Of a DNA stretch of 64,000 bases, positions 24,654-33,765 are shown in pieces; positions within the stretch are counted from its first letter, which is position 1, and every line of letters starts with the position of its first letter. Origin of the DNA: JAAFIP01 sp043777795 (GTDB lineage: Bacteria; Pseudomonadota; Gammaproteobacteria; Burkholderiales; Burkholderiaceae_C). The notes below the pieces were generated by a model that did no database searches, had not been told where the DNA came from, and was given only the letters and a program-made list of their open reading frames with translations. Made by a program: the position numbers and the translations under genes. Location of the stretch: contig JAYWHJ010000090.1 in assembly GCA_043777795.1 (NCBI GenBank), positions 1 through 64,000 on the forward strand, read 5' to 3'.

Positions 24654-24793
24654 GTCAAAAGATACTTCTGTCGGGGAAGACACATGACGGGGTGATAGCC
24701 GCGGCAAGTGTCTATTTTAATGCAAAGGTTCGCAGGAATAGACGCTGACTCCTTACTGGCTGTCACATCGGTTAACCTACACGCAAGCACGCC

Positions 24794-26146
24794 CTATTTG
24801 TGACTGATGCGGGCAGCGAGCGCCACCAAAAATAGCACCGGAACGCCCAGCAGCGAAGTACCGATAAAGAATGCAGAATATCCATAAGCGTCCACAAACT
24901 CGCCCGAAAACCCGGCAATGAACTTGGGCAGGAGCAGCATCATGGAGCTGAACAGAGCGTACTGCGTGGCTGAGTAATTGATATTGGTCAGACTGGACAG
25001 GTAGGCAATAAAGGCGGCCGAGGCAATGCCGCTGGACAGGTTGTCCGCCGAGATCACCCAGACCAGCGCATTCACATCGTGCCCGCGAGTGCCCAGCCAG
25101 GCAAACAGAAGGTTGCTCACCGCCGAGAGCACGGCACCCAGCATCAGCACCCGCATCACGCCCCAGCGCATCGACATCACACCGCCAATGAACGCACCCA
25201 GCAAAGTCATGATCACACCAAACACTTTGGTCACCGCCGCCACCTCGTCTTTGGTGTAGCCCATGTCCACATAAAACGGATTGGCCATGATGCCCATCAC
25301 CACGTCGCTGATGCGGTAGATAGCAATCAGCGCCAGGATGAGTGCGGCCTGCCATTGGTAGCGTTGGATGAAGTCGGCAAAAGGTTCCACCAACGCGCTT
25401 TGAAGCCACTCTCGTATGTTTTTAGCAGCTGGTAACTCTTTGCGCGCAGGCTCAGCCGAGAGCAGCACCGTGATGGTGCCCACCAACATGGACGCCGCCA
25501 TCCAGAGGTAGGCGGTTTGCCAAGCGGCATGCTGGTAGGTGGCCGCGTTGGAGGTTTCAGCCCGGGCGGCGATCCACAACACGCCCGCGCCCGCCCAGAT
25601 CATGGCCATGCGGTAGCCGGTTTGGTAGGCGGCTGCCAGGGCGGCTTGGCGCTGGGCATCGGCGCTCTCAATCCGGAAGGCATCCAAGGCAATGTCTTGT
25701 GTCGCAGAGGCCACAGCCACGACCAGGGCACACCACACTACGGGCATGAGCGCTACTTTGGGATCATTCAAAGCCATACCCACAATGCCCGCCATAATGG
25801 CGGCCTGCGAGAAGAGCAACCAGCTGCGCCTGCGCCCCATCAGGCGGGTGAGAATGGGAATCGGCATACGGTCCACCAGCGGAGCCCAGCACCATTTGAA
25901 CCCGTAGGCCAGACCGACCCAGCTCAGATATCCGATCGTAGCGCGGTTAATGCCTGCCTCACGCAGCCAAAAGCTTAGTGTGCCCAGCACCAGCAGCAGG
26001 GGCAGCCCAGCAGAAAAGCCCAAGGTGAGCATGCGCAACGTGGTTGGTTCTGCATACACCTTGAAGGTTTGCAGCCACGTCATTTGGGCAGGCGTCGCTA
26101 CCTCAGCGGTGGCGGAACTGGTGCGAGAGTGGGTGGCTTGCGTCAT
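24794..26146 (-). CDS. ampG: AmpG-like muropeptide permease (MFS)
   Basis: From the ATG at 26146 the protein has 450 residues and about 12-14 membrane segments. The AmpG group is suggested by LRMLTLGFSAGLPLLLVLGTLSFWLREAGI, GLAYGFKWCWAPLVDR, MGRRRSWLL and SATQDIALDAFRIE. AmpG imports anhydromuropeptides from peptidoglycan turnover into the cytoplasm for recycling and, where an ampC system exists, for beta-lactamase induction. A 28-codon upstream extension lies inside waaF and is rejected. The ATG overlaps the waaF stop by ATGA, so both envelope genes are cotranslated. Confidence 0.9.
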   Translation of the reverse strand: MTQATHSRTSSATAEVATPAQMTWLQTFKVYAEPTTLRMLTLGFSAGLPLLLVLGTLSFWLREAGINRATIGYLSWVGLAYGFKWCWAPLVDRMPIPILTRLMGRRRSWLLFSQAAIMAGIVGMALNDPKVALMPVVWCALVVAVASATQDIALDAFRIESADAQRQAALAAAYQTGYRMAMIWAGAGVLWIAARAETSNAATYQHAAWQTAYLWMAASMLVGTITVLLSAEPARKELPAAKNIREWLQSALVEPFADFIQRYQWQAALILALIAIYRISDVVMGIMANPFYVDMGYTKDEVAAVTKVFGVIMTLLGAFIGGVMSMRWGVMRVLMLGAVLSAVSNLLFAWLGTRGHDVNALVWVISADNLSSGIASAAFIAYLSSLTNINYSATQYALFSSMMLLLPKFIAGFSGEFVDAYGYSAFFIGTSLLGVPVLFLVALAARISHK

Positions 26147-27153
26147 GCCTGCATCATAGCGAGGCGCACTCGGACCAAGACCTGCTGAGGCGTGATGTCT
26201 TGCAGGCAGCGGGTGTGGCCGAGCGGGCACTCGCGTTCAAAGCAGGGTGCACAGTCTAGCGGTGGCTGATAAGAGGCATCGCTTTTGAGCCACAGTACCT
26301 GTGCGGCACTGCTGAGCGGCGGGGTGTGCAGCGGGCTACTGGAGCCGAAGATGGCGACTTGAGGTGCGTCCATGGCAGCGGCTACATGCATTAAACCGGA
26401 ATCGTTGGTTACTATAATTTTGCTAGCTGCCTGCGCATGAATTGCTTGCGTAAGCGAGGTTTTACCCGCTAAATTAGTGGTGTGCTGCGAGGCCAGGGCC
26501 ATAATCTCATCGCACAATGTGGCGTCTTTGCCAGAGCCAAATAGCAGCACCGGTACATCCAGCTGCTGGGCCAGCGCAGCAAAGTGCGCGGCGGGCCAGC
26601 GCTTGGCGCTGCCGTACTCTGCGCCGGGCACGAAAATGGCGTATTGGCCGCGCTGCAAGCCAAGAGCATTGAGCGTTGCTTGGACATCTGCCTCGCTCAC
26701 CTTGAGCCGAGGGCGGTCTTGGTCAAAATCTGCTTCGCCACTCAGCGCAGAGTAAAACGCCACCATCGGCGGGCGCTTGTCTTTGCTGGGATTTTTGAGG
26801 CGATGGGTCAGCAGCCCCACCCGCGCTTCGCCCAAATAGCCTACGCGCTTGGGCACGCCTGCCAGTAGCGGCAACAAGGCGCTTTTGAGCGAGTTGGGCA
26901 GCACATAGGCGGTGTCAAAGCGACCTTCAATCTGCTTGGCTATGCTGCGCCGGCTTTTGAGTTGCAAGCCGCCGTGGGCAAAGGGGAACTCAATCACCTC
27001 AGCGACTTGGGGCATGCAGCGGTACACCGGGGCTACCCAGGGCAGTGCGCCGACGGTGACACGTTCGCCGCGCGCATGCAGGCGGCGCAAAAGCGGCTCG
27101 GTCATTACCGCGTCGCCGATCCACTGGGGGGCGATGACTAGACTATTGCTCAC
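26143..27153 (-). CDS. waaF: Lipopolysaccharide heptosyltransferase II (GT family 9)
   Basis: The enzyme adds the second heptose to the LPS inner core. From a GTG at 27153 the protein has 336 residues and begins SNSLVIAPQWIGDAVMTEPL, the usual GT9 start. Further motifs are PNSLKSALLPLLAGVPKRVGY, VPGAEYGSAKRWP and the donor-site block VTNDSGLMHVAAAMDAPQVAIFGSSSP. A TTG 51 bases upstream is in frame, but GTG gives the family's normal N-terminus; no clear ribosome binding site supports either. The segment LTQAIHAQAASKIIV just before TNDSG includes a diverged mini-repeat copy. It sits in an ilvE-zinc finger-waaF-ampG array. Confidence 0.9.
   Translation of the reverse strand: MSNSLVIAPQWIGDAVMTEPLLRRLHARGERVTVGALPWVAPVYRCMPQVAEVIEFPFAHGGLQLKSRRSIAKQIEGRFDTAYVLPNSLKSALLPLLAGVPKRVGYLGEARVGLLTHRLKNPSKDKRPPMVAFYSALSGEADFDQDRPRLKVSEADVQATLNALGLQRGQYAIFVPGAEYGSAKRWPAAHFAALAQQLDVPVLLFGSGKDATLCDEIMALASQHTTNLAGKTSLTQAIHAQAASKIIVTNDSGLMHVAAAMDAPQVAIFGSSSPLHTPPLSSAAQVLWLKSDASYQPPLDCAPCFERECPLGHTRCLQDITPQQVLVRVRLAMMQA
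26409..26455 (+). repeat. Diverged mini-repeat copy inside waaF
   Basis: TTTTGCTAGCTGCCTGCGCA followed by TGAATTGCTTGCG fits the TGCGC variant of the forward-strand family layout but is poorly conserved. It falls just upstream of the donor-binding loop in the protein. Confidence 0.4.
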
Positions 27154-27271
27154 TGCATTGGAAAGGGATGAGGCTTGCAATGGGGTCCGATCCCCAATCA
27201 GCAAGACGACCGTGCTGGGACGAGAGGTGCATAAACGAAATTGGGCTCTGGTCCGTTTTCAAACTGGGGTT

Positions 27272-27472
27272 TCAGTGCCCGCCTACCTGCTCGCCCGCTT
27301 TGAGCTTGTATTGCGTGCCGCAGTAAGGGCACTTGACCTGCTCGTTGTGGCCCAGATCGAGAAACACGCGGGGATGCGAGTTCCAAAGGTCCATACCCGC
27401 CAGCTTGTTGGGGCAAAACACACCGCCTTGGGGGTTCAAGTCGGAGGCTTTGAGTTCGATAGCTTTGCTCAT
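27272..27472 (-). CDS. Small zf-CHCC-type zinc-finger protein
   Basis: The 66-residue protein contains GGVFCPN, then a His in NSHPRVFLDLG, and VKCPYCGTQYKLKAG. This Cys-His-Cys-Cys spacing is that of zf-CHCC domain proteins, related to the mitochondrial complex I subunit NDUFS6. Its role in betaproteobacteria is undefined. It lies 6 bases after ilvE and before waaF on the same strand, a frequent order in Burkholderiales, so it is cotranscribed with both. Confidence 0.9.
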   Translation of the reverse strand: MSKAIELKASDLNPQGGVFCPNKLAGMDLWNSHPRVFLDLGHNEQVKCPYCGTQYKLKAGEQVGGH

Positions 27473-27478
27473 GGATGC

Positions 27479-28423
27479 TTAAACCTTTGACAGCCAGCTG
27501 GCGTATTTGGGGTTACGGCCGTTGACGATGTCAAAGAACGCAGCTTGGATTTTCTCTGTAATCGGGCCGCGCGAGCCGCCGCCGATCTCAATACGATCTA
27601 GCTCACGGATCGGGGTCACTTCGGCTGCGGTACCGCTAAAAAAGGCTTCGTCAGCGATGTAGATTTCATCACGGGTGATGGCTTTCTCTTTCAGCTCAAT
27701 CCCCAGATCCTTGCAAATCGCAAAAATCGTGTTGCGGGTAATACCGTTCAACGCTCCAGCGCTCGAGTCTGGCGTGTAAACCACGCCCTTGCGCACCACA
27801 AACACGTTCTCTCCAGCGCCTTCAGACACAAATCCTTGCGGGTCCAGCAACAGGGCTTCGTCGTAGCCTTCGTCGGTGGCTTCCATATTGGCCAAAATCG
27901 AGTTGGTGTAGTTGCTCACGGCCTTGGCGTGGATCATGGTGATGTTGACATGGTGGCGGGTGAAGCTGGAGGTTTTGACGCGGATGCCGCGCTTCAAACC
28001 TTCGTCGCCCAAATACGCACCCCAAGGCCAGGCCGCCACCATCAGGTGGATGTCGTTGCCCTTGGGCGATACACCCAGCTTTTTGTCGCCGATCCAAGTC
28101 AGCGGGCGGATGTAACAGCTAGGCAGCTTGTTGACACGCACCACATCGAGCTGCGCTTGCATGACTTCTTCTTTGGAGAAAGGAATTTTCATGCGCAAAA
28201 TCTTGGCGCTGTTAAACAGGCGTTCGGTGTGCTCTTCCAGACGGAAAATACCAGTGCTGCCGTCGGCCAAGTGGTAGGCGCGCACGCCCTCAAACGCGCC
28301 GCAGCCGTAGTGCAGGGTGTGGGTCAGCACGTGGATCTTGGCATCGCGCCATTCGACCATCTGGCCATCCATCCAAATTTTGCCATCGCGGTCAGACATG
28401 CTGGTGGGTGCTGCGGTTGCCAT
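27479..28423 (-). CDS. ilvE: Branched-chain amino acid aminotransferase
   Basis: The 314-residue PLP enzyme transfers amino groups between glutamate and the 2-keto acids of Leu, Ile and Val. Class IV aminotransferase features are visible: MSDRDGKIWMDGQMVEWRDA at the N-terminus, THTLHYGCGAFEGVRAY, YIRPL, the PLP-lysine region (HAKAVSNYTNSILANMEA), GYDEALLLDPQGFVSEGAGENVF and SSGAL-like NGITR at the end of the cofactor site. The ATG at 28423 has AAGGA about 10 bases upstream. An 11-codon upstream frame is less likely. Confidence 0.95.
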   Translation of the reverse strand: MATAAPTSMSDRDGKIWMDGQMVEWRDAKIHVLTHTLHYGCGAFEGVRAYHLADGSTGIFRLEEHTERLFNSAKILRMKIPFSKEEVMQAQLDVVRVNKLPSCYIRPLTWIGDKKLGVSPKGNDIHLMVAAWPWGAYLGDEGLKRGIRVKTSSFTRHHVNITMIHAKAVSNYTNSILANMEATDEGYDEALLLDPQGFVSEGAGENVFVVRKGVVYTPDSSAGALNGITRNTIFAICKDLGIELKEKAITRDEIYIADEAFFSGTAAEVTPIRELDRIEIGGGSRGPITEKIQAAFFDIVNGRNPKYASWLSKV

Positions 28424-28467
28424 GTTTGCGGTTCCTTCGGGGGTGATTGGGTTCAAAACCCTAGATT

Positions 28468-28905
28468 TTACGCGGCGCGGGACGTATCGGGCGCAGCATC
28501 GGGTGCATCCCCGGACTGCTCAGGCCGCCACAGCGCAAACTCGGTGAGCTTGCCACCGACAAAGGTGCCCGTGACATGCGAGCCACCGGTGTCTGTCCAG
28601 CGGTAAACCTCTGGCTGGGTATCTTTTTCGGTTTGCAGCGCGCCCAGGCTTTTGGTCATGGCGGTCACATGCATTAAATTGACACCGGATTTGAGCTTGG
28701 CATTGAGCATCACCGCACTGGCCACATAACCCACTGGCGCGTCGGCTGCGCGCCGCAGCACCGCCATCATGCGGGTAAAGTGCATCAGCATCCAAAACAC
28801 AATGCCGCCCACTACCAAGGCCACGCCAGCCCAGCCAAATTTGGTGTACGACACGGCGATCAATAGGGCACCTACGGCCCAGAGAAAAGGAGTTTGCAAT
28901 TTCAT
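28468..28905 (-). CDS. Small membrane-anchored hypothetical protein
   Basis: The 145-residue protein has two N-terminal membrane helices (PFLWAVGALLIAVSYTKFG and WAGVALVVGGIVFWMLMHF) and a cytoplasmic or periplasmic domain containing VGYVASAVMLNAKLKSGVNL and YRWTDTGGSHVTGTFVGGKL. The domain and its position directly ahead of ilvE look conserved among Burkholderiales from memory, but no function is assigned. It ends 45 bases before the ilvE start on the same strand and may be the first gene of the ilvE operon. Confidence 0.7.
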   Translation of the reverse strand: MKLQTPFLWAVGALLIAVSYTKFGWAGVALVVGGIVFWMLMHFTRMMAVLRRAADAPVGYVASAVMLNAKLKSGVNLMHVTAMTKSLGALQTEKDTQPEVYRWTDTGGSHVTGTFVGGKLTEFALWRPEQSGDAPDAAPDTSRAA

Positions 28906-28992
28906 AGGGCGTATTGTCGCAGCACGGCATTCAGTGCGGGTTGCGCGAACTACCTAGCCGGCTGTGTGCGCAGTGATGCACCTGTTGTTTTA

Positions 28993-29033
28993 GGCCTTTG
29001 GCGCAAAGAAGCATTGCGCTAATAGCTATTTTT
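28993..29033 (-). repeat. Intergenic mini-repeat copy upstream of the phytase-like gene
   Basis: GGCCTTTGGCGCAAAGAAGC followed by ATTGCGCTAATAGCTATT follows the reverse complement of the family (GGCCTGTAGCGCAATAGAAT then ATTGCGGGAGCAGCTATT). It lies between two divergent genes. Confidence 0.7.
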
Positions 29034-29119
29034 TTAGTAGCAATTTTTGTCCATGCAATCAAAGCCGAGACAATCTCTGGCAACCCCAGCTTGCCCAACT
29101 GCGGGTAGACTCAAGCGCC

Positions 29120-30307
29120 ATGCATACTTCTCAAGACATTTCCCGCCGCGCGCTACTGCACGCGCTGGCTGCCAGCGCACTGTCGGCGTCTGGGTTTGCC
29201 TACGCACAATCGCCAAGCAGCAAAGGCGGCCCACGCCTGCGTTTGATCGGGCACAGCACCTTGCCTCACAAACTGCAGTTCCAAGGCACCACGGTGGGCG
29301 GTTTGAGCGGGCTGGACTATGACAAAGAGCGCGGCGTGTACTACGCTATCAGCGATGACCGCTCCGACATCAACCCGGCGCGCTTCTACACCCTCAAGCT
29401 GCCGATCACCGGTGACAACGTGGGCGCGCCAGAGCTGCTCAAAGTCACCACATTGCAAGCCCCCAACGGCAAACCCTACCCTAGCCGCCGCAACGTGACA
29501 CAGGACAGCGCCGAGGTGCCCGACCCGGAGAGCATTCGCCTGCGCGCGGCCACCAACACGCTGTACTGGACCAGCGAAGGCGACGCACGCCATGGCTACC
29601 CACCGTTTATCCGCGAGATGCGCCTGGACGGCAGCTACGCCAGCCAGGTGCCGGTGCCCACGATGTTTGCCTTTGACAAGACCGGCAAAAGCGGCGTGCG
29701 CGACAACAAAGGCTTTGAGTCCTTGAGCTTTACGCCCAGTGGCGACACGCTGTGGGTAGCCACAGAAGCCGCGCTGGTGCAAGACGGCCCGATACCCGCA
29801 GTGGGTGTGCCTGGTGGGCCGATTCGCATGACCCAGTTTGCCACGCACAGCGCGCAGCCGTTTCGCCAGATTGCCTATCTCCCCGACGCGATTCCTTTCG
29901 CACCCAGCTTGGGTGGTATATCGCCGCCTGCAGGCCTCACGCACGGTGCCATGGCTGACAACGGCGTGAGCGAGATTTGGATGGCGTCGGAGACCGGCAT
30001 GCTGGTGCTGGAGCGCGCCTGGGCCTATGGCGTGGGCAACTCGCTGCGCCTGTACTGGATAGACACCAGCGAGGCTGACGACGTGCTCGACATGCCTGCG
30101 CTGCTAGGGGCCAAATTCAAGCCTGCAGACAAAGTGCTGTTGCTGGACTTTGCCAACGCCGGTTTGCTGCGCTTGGACAATACCGAGGGCATGACGCGAG
30201 GGCCTACGCTGGCCAATGGCAACCCGACTTTAGTGTTCGTCAGCGATGATAATTTCAACAGCACGCAAATCACCCAGTTTGTGGCGTTTGAGTGGCTGGC
30301 GGGGTAA
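29120..30307 (+). CDS. Exported esterase-like-activity-of-phytase family protein
   Basis: The 395-residue protein has a twin-arginine-like signal (ISRRALLHALAASALSASGF, then AYAQ) and a mature beta-propeller-like domain of the phytase-like esterase family: GGLSGLDYDKERGVYYAISDDRSD, FESLSFTPSGDTLWVATEAAL and LLLDFANAGLLRLDNTEGM. The DIxPARFYTLKL segment is typical. These periplasmic or secreted proteins are thought to hydrolyse phosphate esters, but the substrate is rarely known. It precedes proC by 40 bases on the same strand, perhaps only by chance. A phosphate-related role is not supported by neighbours. Confidence 0.8.
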   Translation: MHTSQDISRRALLHALAASALSASGFAYAQSPSSKGGPRLRLIGHSTLPHKLQFQGTTVGGLSGLDYDKERGVYYAISDDRSDINPARFYTLKLPITGDNVGAPELLKVTTLQAPNGKPYPSRRNVTQDSAEVPDPESIRLRAATNTLYWTSEGDARHGYPPFIREMRLDGSYASQVPVPTMFAFDKTGKSGVRDNKGFESLSFTPSGDTLWVATEAALVQDGPIPAVGVPGGPIRMTQFATHSAQPFRQIAYLPDAIPFAPSLGGISPPAGLTHGAMADNGVSEIWMASETGMLVLERAWAYGVGNSLRLYWIDTSEADDVLDMPALLGAKFKPADKVLLLDFANAGLLRLDNTEGMTRGPTLANGNPTLVFVSDDNFNSTQITQFVAFEWLAG

Positions 30308-30347
30308 TTTTGGCTCACACCTTGGGCACAGGGAAGAAGGACACGAT

Positions 30348-31160
30348 ATGAACGACAAAATAGCATTCATCGGCGGCGGCAATATGGCCAGCGCCATCAT
30401 CGGCGGACTGATCCGCCAGGGCATGCGGCCCATGCAGATCATGGTGGTGGAGCCCTACCCTGAGCCGCACGCCAAGTTGAAAGCTGATTTTGGTATTGAA
30501 GCCTTTAGCAACCCCAACGCGATGCTCACGCAAGCCGAAATCGTGGTGTGGGCAGTCAAGCCGCAAACCTTCAAAGAAGCGGCGCTGCAAACGCGCTTTC
30601 ACACCAAAGAGGCGCTTCACTTTAGCGTAGCCGCTGGTATCCGATCCGACACCATCGCCCACTGGTTGGGTGCTGAGCGTGTGGTGCGCAGCATGCCCAA
30701 CACACCCGCTTTAATTGGCAAAGGAATCACCGCCCTGTATGCGCGCCCTGCGGTGACGGCAGATGACCGCGCTGCTGTGGAGCGGGTGATCAGCAGCACA
30801 GGTGAGCACCTGTGGCTGGACCATGAAGCGCAGCTGGACGCGGTCACCGCCCTGTCGGGCTCTGGCCCGGCGTATGTGTTTTTCTTTATTGAAACCATGA
30901 CCAAAGCGGGTATTGATATGGGCCTGTCCCCTGCGCAAGCCGCGCAGTTGGCCAAAGCCACCTTCGCGGGGGCGTCCGAGCTGGCAAAGGCCTCCGCCGA
31001 GCCACCCGAAGTACTGCGCCAGCGCGTGACATCCAAAGGCGGCACCACCCATGCGGCCATCACGTCCATGCAGCAAGACAACCTGGACACCATGTTCATG
31101 CGCGCCATGCACGCAGCGCGGCGCCGGGCTAAGGAGCTGGGTGACGAGTTTGGCGGGTGA
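30348..31160 (+). CDS. proC: Pyrroline-5-carboxylate reductase
   Basis: The 270-residue enzyme reduces pyrroline-5-carboxylate to proline with NAD(P)H. It opens with the nucleotide motif KIAFIGGGNMASAIIGGL and has the family signature in ALSGSGPAYVFFFIETM, TFAGASELAKAS and RVTSKGGTTHAAI. AGAAGGACA lies about 8 bases before the ATG at 30348; a longer frame reaches into the previous gene and is rejected. It is separated from the convergent GST gene by an intergenic mini-repeat. Confidence 0.96.
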   Translation: MNDKIAFIGGGNMASAIIGGLIRQGMRPMQIMVVEPYPEPHAKLKADFGIEAFSNPNAMLTQAEIVVWAVKPQTFKEAALQTRFHTKEALHFSVAAGIRSDTIAHWLGAERVVRSMPNTPALIGKGITALYARPAVTADDRAAVERVISSTGEHLWLDHEAQLDAVTALSGSGPAYVFFFIETMTKAGIDMGLSPAQAAQLAKATFAGASELAKASAEPPEVLRQRVTSKGGTTHAAITSMQQDNLDTMFMRAMHAARRRAKELGDEFGG

Positions 31161-31176
31161 TTGCGCGAACTAAGAA

Positions 31177-31235
31177 GCTATATATTTTATAGCTGCCCTC
31201 ACAATAATCTATTGACCTACAGGCCAATTAGCATC
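31177..31235 (+). repeat. Intergenic mini-repeat copy between proC and gst
   Basis: TATAGCTGCCCTCACAATAA followed by TCTATTGACCTACAGGCCAA matches the forward-strand family, including the CTACAGGCC end. It is located between convergent genes and lacks a T-run. Confidence 0.85.
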
Positions 31236-31245
31236 TTAAAAGTGA

Positions 31246-31860
31246 TCAAGCGGGCTTGGTGTCGATGAAGCTCTGGCGCAGAGCCAGCTTGTCGTCCAAT
31301 TTGGCTAGGTTAGGATAATCCGCACGCCAGCTGATTTGCGGAAAGCGAAAATCCAAATAGCCGAGCACGCAGCCTACCGCAATGTCGGCCAAGCTGAAAT
31401 GCACGCCTGCGCAATAGGCTTTGTCGCCCAACCCTTGGCTAATGGCTTTCAAGCTGGTGGTGATTTTGCCCATTTGGCGGTCGATCCAAGCTTGGCTGCG
31501 CTGCTCGGTCGTGCGGCCAGCCCAGGTGGCTTCCAGACGCGCCAAAATGGCGGCGTCCAGCACGCCGTCGGCCAATGCTTCCCAGGTCTTTACCTCGGCG
31601 CGCTCGCGGCCCATCGAAGGGATCAGCTTGCCCACGGGGGACAGCGTGTCGATGTACTCCACAATTACGCGCGAATCAAACAACGCCTCGCCGCCTTCCA
31701 TCACCAAGCAAGGCACTTTGCCCAACGGGTTGGACTCGCTGATAGCGCTGGTGGCCGACCAGACGTCTTCTGCAACAAACTGAAAGTCAAGCTTCTTCTC
31801 AGACATGACGATGCGCACTTTACGTGCATAGGGGCTGGTAACTGCGCCGATGAGTTTCAT
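31246..31860 (-). CDS. Glutathione S-transferase family protein
   Basis: The 204-residue protein has the thioredoxin-like N-terminal domain (MKLIGAVTSPYARKVRIVMS, with NPLGKVPCLVMEGGEALFDS and the cis-Pro VP) and the all-helical C-terminal domain (ADIAVGCVLGYLDFRF with the N-capping Asp). The SPYARKVR segment supplies a Ser as likely glutathione-activating residue. It resembles the YibF-type bacterial GSTs. Substrate unknown; the gene stands alone, convergent with proC. Confidence 0.9.
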   Translation of the reverse strand: MKLIGAVTSPYARKVRIVMSEKKLDFQFVAEDVWSATSAISESNPLGKVPCLVMEGGEALFDSRVIVEYIDTLSPVGKLIPSMGRERAEVKTWEALADGVLDAAILARLEATWAGRTTEQRSQAWIDRQMGKITTSLKAISQGLGDKAYCAGVHFSLADIAVGCVLGYLDFRFPQISWRADYPNLAKLDDKLALRQSFIDTKPA

Positions 31861-32159
31861 GGGAATATGGCTTCGAGTAAATTATGCGTTGTGCTTGTTT
31901 CATTCTAGGGCATTCGCTGTGAAACTATGTGCAATAAGACGAACCTTAGTGCAGCACATTTAATTACATATTTACAAGTTAAAGCCTTTGTTAAGTTCTG
32001 ACGCCATCATTTTTCGACCGATGCCCTCGTAATCATCGCGCAACTGTACCCGCGCAATGAGAAAATACCCACCACAACGCAGCAGCATGTCTCATCCACG
32101 CTGGTTGCCAGACCACTAACCCGTACTTTCACCTTCATTTAAATTGCCCACTCCTTTTT

Positions 32160-32843
32160 ATGTCACGCCCCACATTTCGCATCGCCCCTTCCATCCTTGC
32201 GGCAGACTTTGCCCGTTTGGGTGACGAGGTCAAAGACGTCATTGCCGCCGGCGCGGACTGGATTCATTTTGACGTCATGGATAACCACTACGTGCCCAAC
32301 CTCACCTTCGGCCCGATGATCTGCCAGGCTATCAAGCCGCATGCAAAAACCGCCGATGGCACGGCAGTGACGATGGACGTGCACCTGATGGTGCAGCCAG
32401 TGGACGCACTGGCCGAAGCCTTTGCCAAGGCCGGTGCCGACATCATCAGCTTTCACCCCGATGCCAGCGGCCATGTGCACCGCAGCATTCAGGCCATTCG
32501 CGGTGCCGGCTGCCAGCCAGGCCTGGTGTTTAACCCCGCCGAGCCGCTGGACGTGCTGGACTGGGTGATCGACGATATCGACCTGATCATGGTGATGAGT
32601 GTGAACCCCGGCTTTGGCGGGCAGTCCTTTATCGATAGCGCTTTGCGCAAAATTGAAGCGATCCGCAAACGCATTGATGCCAGTGGCAAAGATATTCGCC
32701 TGGAGGTAGACGGCGGCATCAAGGCTGACAATATCCGCCGCGTGGCCGACGCCGGAGCCGACACCTTTGTGGCCGGCAGCGCGATCTTTGGCAAGCCGGA
32801 CTACAAGGCCGTGGTGGACAGCATGCGCGCGGCTTTGCGTTAA
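32160..32843 (+). CDS. rpe: Ribulose-phosphate 3-epimerase
   Basis: The 227-residue TIM-barrel enzyme interconverts ribulose 5-phosphate and xylulose 5-phosphate in the pentose phosphate and Calvin cycles. Motifs are IAPSILAADFARLG, DWIHFDVMDNHYVPNLTFGP, DVHLMVQPVD, VMSVNPGFGGQSF and LEVDGGIKADNI, including the metal-binding His/Asp residues. The 299 bases before it hold no gene and no clear ribosome binding site. Typical synteny is rpe-gph-trpE-trpG; here a minus-strand enoyl-CoA hydratase gene separates rpe and gph. Confidence 0.96.
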   Translation: MSRPTFRIAPSILAADFARLGDEVKDVIAAGADWIHFDVMDNHYVPNLTFGPMICQAIKPHAKTADGTAVTMDVHLMVQPVDALAEAFAKAGADIISFHPDASGHVHRSIQAIRGAGCQPGLVFNPAEPLDVLDWVIDDIDLIMVMSVNPGFGGQSFIDSALRKIEAIRKRIDASGKDIRLEVDGGIKADNIRRVADAGADTFVAGSAIFGKPDYKAVVDSMRAALR

Positions 32844-32909
32844 TTTTTGTTTGAATGTCTGTGCGCTGCGATGTGACAGCGCCTCGCGGTGCCAGAGCTA
32901 CCTGCGGCG

Positions 32910-33698
32910 CTACTGCCCAAACGCGCCGTGCCGCCCAGCCCCGGCGCTAAAGTGCGCGGCGCCGGCAGTGCCCTCGCTGCTGTGCAAAGTGGCCAAACCC
33001 TTGGCAAACTCTTGCGCCATCGCGCCGTCGTGCTCCAGACCCCATTGCGCCATGGCGCTGGCACGGTCTGAGCGCAGGCAGGTTTGCGGGAAAGCGGCTA
33101 TCTCACGGGCCAGTGCCTGCGCAGCCGCCAGCGCTTGGCCCGTTGGCACCACCCGGTTGGTCAGGCCAATGGCCAGCGCCTCGGGCGCGGCCACCGCCCG
33201 GCCCGTCAAGATCAAATCCATCGCCTGCGCATGGCCGATCAGGCGCGGCAGGCGCACGGTGCCGCCGTCGACCAAAGGCACGCCCCAGCGGCGGCAAAAC
33301 ACCCCAAACTGCGCATCCTCCTCCATCACCCGCATGTCGCACCACAGCGCCAGCTCCATCCCGCCCGCTACCGCGTAGCCCGACACGGCGGCGATGACGG
33401 GTTTGCTTAAGTGCAAACGGGTAGGCCCCATTGGCCCCACGGCCTGCATGTTGGTGTGCAGGGGGTTGGCGCGCGACGCGGGGCCTATGCCGTCGGCCAA
33501 GGCTTTCAAGTCTGCGCCAGCGCAAAACGTGCCGCCGCTGCCAGCCAGCACCGCCACGTCGGCATGCGGATCGGCATCAAACGCCACAAAGGCGCTGTAC
33601 AGCGCGGTGGCCGTCGGGCCATCTACCGCGTTGCGCGCATGGGGGCGGTCGATCACCACGGTGGTGACGCGGTCTTGGGTGTGGATGTGAATGCTCAT
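32910..33698 (-). CDS. Enoyl-CoA hydratase/isomerase family protein
   Basis: The 262-residue crotonase-fold protein has GTFCAGADLKALADG and AAVSGYAVAGGMELALWCDMRV, which form the oxyanion hole, followed by GVPLVDGGTVRLPRLIGHAQAMDLILTGRA. At the usual catalytic Glu position the sequence reads RRWGVPLVDGGT, so one of the two glutamates seems absent (the other may be in ME/EED), and hydratase chemistry is uncertain. The ATG at 33698 gives the standard N-terminus. The gene lies on the opposite strand between rpe and gph, an unusual insertion in that conserved array. Confidence 0.88.
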   Translation of the reverse strand: MSIHIHTQDRVTTVVIDRPHARNAVDGPTATALYSAFVAFDADPHADVAVLAGSGGTFCAGADLKALADGIGPASRANPLHTNMQAVGPMGPTRLHLSKPVIAAVSGYAVAGGMELALWCDMRVMEEDAQFGVFCRRWGVPLVDGGTVRLPRLIGHAQAMDLILTGRAVAAPEALAIGLTNRVVPTGQALAAAQALAREIAAFPQTCLRSDRASAMAQWGLEHDGAMAQEFAKGLATLHSSEGTAGAAHFSAGAGRHGAFGQ

Positions 33699-33765
33699 GC
33701 TGGCTACCTGGGAGTGGGTGAGCATTTATCATACGCATTTCACCCACGCTGCACACCGCCTCTGT